This document shows, piece after piece, positions 1 through 7,100 of a DNA stretch of 13,091 nucleotides. Source of the stretch: Candidatus Dojkabacteria bacterium UBA2222 (GTDB lineage Bacteria; Patescibacteriota; Dojkabacteria; SC72); assembly GCA_002328465.1 (NCBI GenBank), contig DCUE01000047.1, forward strand, positions 855 through 13,945, written 5' to 3'. Every line of letters begins with the position of its first letter. The first letter of the stretch is position 1. The position numbers were made by a program, and so were the translations under genes. The notes below the pieces were generated by a model. The model saw only the letters and a program-made list of their open reading frames with translations. It ran no database searches and was not told where the DNA came from.

Positions 1-1319
1 ACCTTTCTCCATTTCTTTATCATTTCGTATGTTTCAATCAAACATTTCTCATACTCTTTTCTAAGAGAATCCATTTCCTTTATCTCAAGATAGTTACATA
101 TGAAGAAACAATCCTTACTCTCTCTCTCCAACTCATTATCAATATCTACCTCATCATGAAAAAGAGGAATATATCTTTCTAGACTTCTATGCCTATTTAA
201 ATCTTTCAGAGTTCCTAATGTAGCCATTCCCTCAATCTTTATTGATCCTGATTGTCCCAAATTTCCGATTAAATTATGATGGTTGTGATTTTCAAAAAGA
301 ATTTCTCCAAGAACTCTCTCATCCTCTGTGTCAAACTCTAACTCTTGATTACTACCAAGAGGATTCAGAAGTAATTCATAGTGAGTAACTAAGTCTTCTA
401 CCATATTAGTATTGTAATTTGCAGAACAAGAATCACATTCACAACCCATATTCTCATACTCTCTCTGTTCCAAAATGCTACCCTTAATATATTCTAAAAC
501 TTCCTTTGTGGAATTTCTTCTACAACAATTTGCATCCGTATGCCTTATTAACCCATCTGCCTCTTTAATATATTCCGGTATTTCTATCTTGGATTCTCCC
601 AAAAGGTTGTATAACAAATTGCCTACCTCATTCTCAACTACACTATCACTTGCATTAAGGTAAGATATTAATTCAGACCAATTCCTTGCTGACATTACTG
701 CTGCCATACTAGTTTGTAATCCATATGGTAACAGATATCTAGCAGTATCGAAACTTCTTGATTGCCATGCAGATCTCTCATCTTTCTTCTCTTCATCTAT
801 CTTGAAATGTTTTTTTAACTCTTCTTTCGTTTTCTTAAGTAACCTAGTATAGTCATCCATCTCCTTTTGTAATATCTTTTCATACTCATTACGAATATCG
901 ATATCTTCACATACCTCTTTAGGAATTCTAATAAATTCAGGACTTTCAAAATTCTGATATCTAGTAGATCTCTCTTGACCAGATATGACGGAATTCATAT
1001 AGAAGATTTTCATTGCCGTAAACATTGGGATATTCTCTATACATACAAAAAGATCTGCCATATCACCGACTGATTTATGCCCATATCCATGAAATATAGA
1101 TTCTAATCTTTGAGCAGCATCTGTATTGTTATCTATAATTTCTTTTGCAATATCTACTATAGAATCTGCAGACCTACTATATCTTGCACCAAGGTATGCA
1201 TTAATGGAGGGTTGTTTCTGATTAGGGTTCTGTAAAAGAGTATGAACATTAAACTTGTTCCAGAGTGATTCAGATTTCAGACTAGCTATCTGTAAATCCT
1301 TTCTAAAGGTTCCTTTCAT
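1..1319 (-). CDS. thyX: ThyX-like flavin-dependent thymidylate synthase, tandem-domain form (3' end outside window)
   Basis: ThyX makes dTMP from dUMP using methylene-THF, FAD and NADPH. The frame is open from the ATG at 1319 to the window edge, giving 439 residues without a stop; the C-terminus is missing. Residues 80-124 follow the ThyX core: GHKS at 80-83, a hydrophobic helix, then SGQERSTRY at 113-121, matching the family SxNExSxRY. Residues 189-240 resemble the ThyX C-terminal helices (LLPYGLQT at 196-203). A second ThyX-like motif, NRHRSLERY, lies at 375-383. In the first copy the RHR triad is replaced by M108-N109-S110; the second keeps RHR. A cysteine cluster (C265, C266, C293, C295, C298) lies between the copies. 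The gene starts 10 bp after the glyA stop, so it is probably co-transcribed with it. No Shine-Dalgarno is visible. Family assignment is by motif reading; activity is inferred. Confidence 0.8.
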   Translation of the reverse strand, partial: MKGTFRKDLQIASLKSESLWNKFNVHTLLQNPNQKQPSINAYLGARYSRSADSIVDIAKEIIDNNTDAAQRLESIFHGYGHKSVGDMADLFVCIENIPMFTAMKIFYMNSVISGQERSTRYQNFESPEFIRIPKEVCEDIDIRNEYEKILQKEMDDYTRLLKKTKEELKKHFKIDEEKKDERSAWQSRSFDTARYLLPYGLQTSMAAVMSARNWSELISYLNASDSVVENEVGNLLYNLLGESKIEIPEYIKEADGLIRHTDANCCRRNSTKEVLEYIKGSILEQREYENMGCECDSCSANYNTNMVEDLVTHYELLLNPLGSNQELEFDTEDERVLGEILFENHNHHNLIGNLGQSGSIKIEGMATLGTLKDLNRHRSLERYIPLFHDEVDIDNELERESKDCFFICNYLEIKEMDSLRKEYEKCLIETYEMIKKWRK

Positions 1320-1329
1320 GTATATTGAG

Positions 1330-2562
1330 TTACAATTTATCTATTCCAGGTATCGGGAAATCTTTAGCAAATTCCTTAACTTCATCCTTAATTAATTTAA
1401 TATTAGATTCAGAAGTATCTTTTAATGCCCTATCAATATATTCAGCAATCTTTTCCATCTCTTTCTCTCTCATACCCCTTGTTGTAATAGCTGGTGTTCC
1501 AATTCTAACACCCGATGGATCCCAAGGTTTTCTCTCATCATGGGGTATACTATTTTTGTTAAGAGTAATATTCACACTTTCTAAGATATCAGAGACCTCT
1601 TTACCACTCATATTTACACTCTTAACTGTATCCACTAAGAATAGATGGTTGTCTGTACCACCAGATACAATATCAAAACCTTTATCAGTCAAAGCTTTAG
1701 CGAGAGCTCTTGCATTAAGAACAATCTGTCTTGAATATTCTTTAAACTCTTCACTCTTCGCTTCCTCCAATGCAACTGCTATACCTGCTGTTGTATGGTT
1801 GTGTGGACCCCCTTGAAGTCCAGGGAACACAGCTTTATCTATTATCTCTCCATATATCCCATTACACATAATCATTGCCCCTCTTGGACCTCTCAAAGTT
1901 TTATGTGTGGTTGTTGTAACAACATCAGCGATACCAATTGGAGATGGATACTGTCCAGCTACAATCAATCCAGCAACATGAGCAATATCTGCTACTAGTA
2001 TTGCACCTACTTCATCCGCTATCTTTCTAAACTCTTTCCAATCAATTATTCTTGAATATGCACTAAACCCACTCCATATTAATTTAGGTCTATGTTCTAA
2101 TGCAATCTTACGAACATCATCATAATTAATATACCCATTCTCATCTACACCGTAACTTACAGAATCAAAATACTTACCACTAATAGAGACTTTAAAGCCG
2201 TGTGTTAAGTGGCCACCCGCAGAAAGATCCATACCCATTGTTTTATCTCCTGGATTTAAGAATGCGAGATGTACAGCTAGATTAGCAGGCGAACCAGAGT
2301 ACGGTTGTACATTAACATGTTGTGCACCAAATACCTCCTTGGCTCTAGATATACACTCTTTCTCTATCTCATCTATATATTCATTTCCACCGTAGTATCT
2401 TTTATCAGGATATCCTTCAGAGTATTTATTAGTTAATATACTTCCCATAGCCTTGAGAACATTCTCACTAACATAGTTTTCGGAAGCTATTAACTCTATT
2501 CCTTCTTTCTGCCTTTTAGCTTCCTCATTGATATATTTAAAAATGATATCCTCTTTATACAT
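1330..2562 (-). CDS. glyA: Serine hydroxymethyltransferase
   Basis: GlyA is a cytosolic PLP enzyme that converts serine plus THF to glycine plus 5,10-methylene-THF, the main one-carbon source. The frame can begin at a TTG at 2580 (416 residues) or at an ATG at 2562 (410 residues). I chose the ATG because the protein then starts MYKEDIIFKYI, as family members usually do, and overlaps folD by 8 bp rather than 26; a GAGG sits 12 nt upstream of it. In numbering from the TTG, landmarks are ELIASEN (29-35), YSGSPAN (94-100), DIAHVAGL (198-205) with PLP-binding Asp198, and TTTTHKTLRGPRG (222-234) with Schiff-base lysine K227. Length is normal for bacteria. It lies between folD and thyX, consistent with supplying methylene-THF for dTMP synthesis. 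Confidence 0.97.
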   Translation of the reverse strand: MYKEDIIFKYINEEAKRQKEGIELIASENYVSENVLKAMGSILTNKYSEGYPDKRYYGGNEYIDEIEKECISRAKEVFGAQHVNVQPYSGSPANLAVHLAFLNPGDKTMGMDLSAGGHLTHGFKVSISGKYFDSVSYGVDENGYINYDDVRKIALEHRPKLIWSGFSAYSRIIDWKEFRKIADEVGAILVADIAHVAGLIVAGQYPSPIGIADVVTTTTHKTLRGPRGAMIMCNGIYGEIIDKAVFPGLQGGPHNHTTAGIAVALEEAKSEEFKEYSRQIVLNARALAKALTDKGFDIVSGGTDNHLFLVDTVKSVNMSGKEVSDILESVNITLNKNSIPHDERKPWDPSGVRIGTPAITTRGMREKEMEKIAEYIDRALKDTSESNIKLIKDEVKEFAKDFPIPGIDKL

Positions 2563-3403
2563 TCTTTTTGTATGCCTCAATTAAATTACTAAGTAAACAA
2601 ACAATAGTCATTGGACCTACACCACCAGGTACTGGAGTAATATATGAGACAGTATCTTTTACACTCTCGAAATTTACATCTCCAACTAATTTCCCTTCCT
2701 CATTTTTATTTGTTCCCACATCTATTACAACACTACCCTCTTTTATATACTCAATATCTATATATTCTGGTTTCCCTATACCTACAACTAAAATATCCGA
2801 TTCTTTACATACCTCTTTTAGATTATGTGTATGAGAATGACATATGGTTACTGTGGAATTTTCATTTTGTAGTATAGCGGCTGTTGGTAATCCAACAATA
2901 TCACTTCTTCCAATTACTACAGCTCTCTTCCCCGCTATCTCTATTTTGTACTCCTTGAGTAATTCTAAAATTCCTTTGGCAGTAGCTGGAGCTATTGCTG
3001 TTGGATCATTTTTAAGAAGTTTTCCTAAATTAATTGAGGTTAAACCATCAACATCTTTTTGAGGGAAAATATTTTCTAATATGTTGCTCTCTGTAATGTG
3101 TTTTGGTAATGGTAATTGAACCATAATGCCATCTACTTGGGTATCGGTATTTAGTTGCTCAATTAGCGTAATGATTTCTTCCTCTAATACATCTTCACTA
3201 AAGCTATGAATATGACACTGTATACCTAACTCTTGTGCTTTTTTGGATTTCATTTCTACATATTTTCGACTTCCGAAATCATTTCCAACAAGAACAATGT
3301 CTAAACGTGGGAATCTTTTTCCTAAAGCAGATATACTTTGTATCTCCTTTTGTATTTTTTCTGATATTTTTAATGCTGTTTGTTTACCGTCTAATATTGT
3401 CAT
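2555..3403 (-). CDS. folD: Bifunctional methylene-THF dehydrogenase / methenyl-THF cyclohydrolase
   Basis: FolD interconverts 5,10-methylene-THF and 10-formyl-THF in two steps using NADP, balancing one-carbon units between thymidylate and purine or formyl-Met pathways. The 282 residues match the usual length. Visible landmarks are YVEMKSKK (48-55, with the catalytic Tyr48/Lys52 pair), VQLPLP (95-100), QKDVDG (115-120), the dinucleotide-binding GRSDIVGLP (165-173), and the C-terminal PVPGGVGPMT (257-266). The usual PCTP segment reads IAPATAKG (137-144), a modest departure. The start is the ATG at 3403, 56 bp after the sortase stop. No Shine-Dalgarno is visible upstream. Its last codons overlap the glyA start, suggesting coupled translation. 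All key catalytic residues seem present. Confidence 0.97.
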   Translation of the reverse strand: MTILDGKQTALKISEKIQKEIQSISALGKRFPRLDIVLVGNDFGSRKYVEMKSKKAQELGIQCHIHSFSEDVLEEEIITLIEQLNTDTQVDGIMVQLPLPKHITESNILENIFPQKDVDGLTSINLGKLLKNDPTAIAPATAKGILELLKEYKIEIAGKRAVVIGRSDIVGLPTAAILQNENSTVTICHSHTHNLKEVCKESDILVVGIGKPEYIDIEYIKEGSVVIDVGTNKNEEGKLVGDVNFESVKDTVSYITPVPGGVGPMTIVCLLSNLIEAYKKNV

Positions 3404-3459
3404 ATTTGTATATGTAAAAATATATTGCTATGTATTTTACAGGATATTCTAATATTTTT

Positions 3460-4122
3460 TTACTCTAAATCTCTAACTGCAATTACAATAGCTCTTTTAA
3501 CATTAGAACCTACTGGCCAACATGTCATTAATGTAAGAGTATCCTCTTTCATATATTGTCCTAGATATTGTACTTCACTTGGATTTGCTATTTTAAGTTC
3601 TAAAACTTTGTATTTATATATCTCCTCTGCATAACTGACATATATTGGATCATCTTTTTCTAATTCTCCTAGAAGATAAAAGTAGACATTGTATTCTCTT
3701 CTCTCATAGAAGTTCACTGTAGAGTGAGCAAAGAGGAATGCATTTCCTACTTCGTTTGGTAAAGCTGTTCCCTTTGCATGTACGACCCCATATATTAATG
3801 CCTTCCTGTATTCATCAAAATTATATGGGTCTACATTCTTAATTACCTTTGCATTTGCTTTAATTTTAGGGATATATAGACCAAAATCTTTATCAACAAA
3901 TACTACTTCCGTGTCTTTCTTTATTTCAGTAGTAATCTCATCTTCTTCTTTTACTATTTCAACCTTTATCTTTTCAATTGGTTTGGGAGCAATGTAATAG
4001 TCGAAGTAAGACCAGATTACTGGTTGGTATGTGAAAAACAAAACTCCAAATCCAACGAAGAGAAGTAGGATACCTAAGTACTTAGAGTATCCTACTTTTG
4101 ATTTACTTTTTTCTTCTGACAT
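3460..4122 (-). CDS. Membrane-anchored sortase, class D/E-like
   Basis: Sortases are extracytoplasmic cysteine transpeptidases that cut LPxTG-type signals between Thr and Gly and transfer the protein to a cell-wall or pilin amine. This 220-residue protein has a basic N-terminus, one membrane segment (about 15-37), a charged linker (about 50-75), and a catalytic domain (about 80-220). The catalytic triad is visible: H133 in FAHSTV, C201 in LMTCWP, and R210 in NVKRAIV. The single N-terminal membrane helix and the TCWP...KR spacing suggest class D or E rather than the pilin class C, but I cannot settle the class. The start overlaps the 3' end of the large surface-protein gene by 20 bp, so the two are probably translationally coupled. 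That protein carries an internal LPATG and is the obvious substrate. Confidence 0.93.
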   Translation of the reverse strand: MSEEKSKSKVGYSKYLGILLLFVGFGVLFFTYQPVIWSYFDYYIAPKPIEKIKVEIVKEEDEITTEIKKDTEVVFVDKDFGLYIPKIKANAKVIKNVDPYNFDEYRKALIYGVVHAKGTALPNEVGNAFLFAHSTVNFYERREYNVYFYLLGELEKDDPIYVSYAEEIYKYKVLELKIANPSEVQYLGQYMKEDTLTLMTCWPVGSNVKRAIVIAVRDLE

Positions 4123-7100
4123 ATATGTATCCTATACCACCTAATACTGCTACTCCAATAGCTAAAAGGACATATCTGTATTTATTCCAGAAAGAATCCT
4201 TCTCGTTTTCAACACTCTCCTCATCCTCTTCTCCTTTCACCTCTCCGTTGTCATCACCCTCTTCTTCCTCCTCACCATTTCCTCCTGTTCCATCTTCATC
4301 TATATTAATCTCCTCACCAGCTACTTCACCGGTTCCATCGGTTGTTCCTTCTGTTTCGGTCGATGGTGTATATGTATATACAATTTTTACAATATTATCT
4401 GTCGTAAATGTTGAAGCATTTCCAATACTGTCCAACGCTCTTACAGCATAGAAGTACTCTGTAGAACAGTTTGGGACAGGATTGTCTACATATGTAACAC
4501 TTTCATTTGGAGATACTGATATCTGATCAATCATTGTTGAAGCATTCGCAGTGAATGGTTGAGTAGATGATCTAAATATCTGTACTTTAGAAGTTCTTCC
4601 ATCATTAGAAGTTTTAAAGGTAAGTGTATATGAGCATGTTCCTTCTGTTTTTGAGTAGTTAACTACTGGAAGTGGTTTCTCTAATTTCACCTCTACAAAC
4701 ACAGATTCGGATGTTTTAACATCAGAATCTGCCGTTACTTTTACATAGAATTCGTAGGTTCCACTTGCAGTAATTATTGATGGAGTAACTTCACAGTTTC
4801 CACTGTTCGCTAAGTACTCTGGACCAAATGACACTCCATTAACGTAGCACTGTACTTTTATATCTCTTCTACCAGTATCCGATGCCACAAAAGCAATCTT
4901 AAAAACATCTTTTTTTGTTGGTGATGCCGGTTGTTCTATCTGTACCTCTACTTTCGGAACAATTGCGTATATCTCTGTTGGTTTTACTACTGTAAAAATA
5001 CCTAGTAGTAATACTCCAGTAATAAAGAGATTTCTCATTTTTCCTTTCGGATTAAATACTAAGAGTATGAATCCTAATATCATTGATATTATTGCTCCTA
5101 ATGTTATATATGTTTCTGCTCCTGTTGCAGGCAACTCTATTAAAGCTCCTAATACCTCTCCTTCTTCTAATTCAGGATCTTCGATAACTAGTACCTGAGT
5201 ACCTACGAAGTGGGTTGTAATTAAGTTTGTACTAGGATCTCCCGAACCAATACCAAGTCCAAGTACATCTCCATCTTCACTAGACAAGATAGAGGTACCG
5301 TATGTATATACAATATCTTTATACAATCCAGCATCTTGTGTACTAGAAACAACTGCCCTATATGTTAACGTCCTTTCATCGCCCTCTTTCATATGACCAA
5401 GATACCATTCACCTGGAGATTTATATACTGGCTCTGATGTTGTCCCTGTCCAACTTCCAGATATATATTCGAATCCTTCTGGGAGAATATCTATTACTGT
5501 TACATCTTTGATATAGTAAGTACCATCAATTTCGTCAAATGGTGCTTTTACTTTAATCGTATATGTAACAATATCTCCTACATAGATTCCTAACAATCCT
5601 TTATCATTTAATTTGGTAATTTCTAATATTGGTTGTATGACTTGATTCTCACATATGAATGTAAGTGTCTCTCCATTACCAAGGAATGTTCCTCCATTAT
5701 GATTCTCCACTAATCTAGATAGTGTATCTTGTGTTGGAACTAATGGATAGCAACCATTGAACTGATATCCATCTGGTATATCTACTTCTGTAGGTGAATA
5801 GTATCCTGCACTTAACAAACCAAATGTTGCATAAAGAGGATTCTCTTCTGAATCTCTAATATATTGTGAAGCTAGTAATTTATCTTCTAATTCTACTTCA
5901 AAAGAATCATTAGAATATATATCTTCACCTTCTATTCCAAGAACATCTTTCATGATTATGATAGTCCCCGGTTGATCATCATTTGTTATTGTACATGTTT
6001 TCGTTTGTCCTGGCGTTAATGTGACAGAACCATCTGATGTACAATCCCCACCCCAAAGCGAAGCAGTATATCCCTTTATTTCTTCTTCTGATAATAAATA
6101 GGTATCTGGATTCAAACTATTTGTTCCCCATTTCACTGATTCCTTATCTGTATATACATTAAAATCTTCAGCAGTTTTTTGCCCTCCATCATCATTTATC
6201 ACGGTCTTTTCTAAAATCAAGGTAGCTTTTTTCTGTCTATTCGTACAAACGGCACTATATGTGGCTCCACTCTGTACATAAAAGCCTGTTGCTACACCAA
6301 TCGTTGGTAATTCACATCCAAGGAAATCATAATTCTGATCTGCTACTTCCGATATAGTATAAGGGCCACTATTTGTAACTGTATAACTTGCAGTTGTTCC
6401 CTCTGCAATTACTTTTGAATTTCCTCCATTTAGTGTTGCCGTAAATTCATGTGTATCTGCGATATCTACATCATCAGGATTTACAACGTTCTTTGTAACA
6501 TTAATAGTCACATATGCGAAATTACCAAAATCTATATTTGTTGCTGTATACGCGTCGTGCACATCAACATTGTGATATCCAAGAGTTGGAGCTGTTTGTG
6601 TCCAATTCGCCTGAAGAACTTCTCCTATTTTATACGAATCTGAAACAAGATGACTGAACTCGTAATAACCGGAACTATCTGTCGTTCTGATTGCCTCTCC
6701 GACATTGTATACTCCATTAAAGTTCTCATCCATATATATTGTCCAACCAGAAAGGCCTGGCTCTCCTCCATCTTTTATTCCATTGCCATTTAAATCCTCG
6801 TATTTCTGTCCTGATATTGTCCTATACTTCGCATTGAAGAAATCCCAACTAGCTTGATTTCCTGAAATTGTGAAGTCCTTGTATGCAACTCCATTTGATG
6901 GATAGTAATCTTGAAGTATTGCTTGAGTATAATCCTCTGTAACCCGATATGTCCCTGGATACAACCTTAAGAATGTATAACAACCATTCTCTCCTGTTTC
7001 TACGGTAGACTGTGGCACCCATGTCTCTCCTATGTATTTAGATAGTATTAATGGAATATCTTTTAACCCAAAATCTCCACTATCTTTGTTCCCATCTCCA

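Noticed and set aside
2560..2580. TTG start for glyA at 2580
   Set aside because: The ATG at 2562 gives the usual family N-terminus and a smaller overlap with folD, though the TTG cannot be excluded.
475..2998. Plus-strand open frames over the thyX, glyA and folD genes (for example 475-663, 1325-1816, 1795-1998, 2568-2834)
   Set aside because: They lie antisense to well-recognised proteins, show no family motifs and are biased in composition as expected for shadows.
3404..3459. A separate promoter for folD in the sortase-folD gap
   Set aside because: TAAAAT and TATACA boxes are present, but no matching -35 at proper spacing; AT-rich sequence gives such boxes by chance.
4098..4451. Plus-strand Ser/Pro-rich open frame
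   Set aside because: It is the complement of the acidic Glu/Gly/Asp-rich linker at the end of the surface protein; the low complexity on the other strand explains it.
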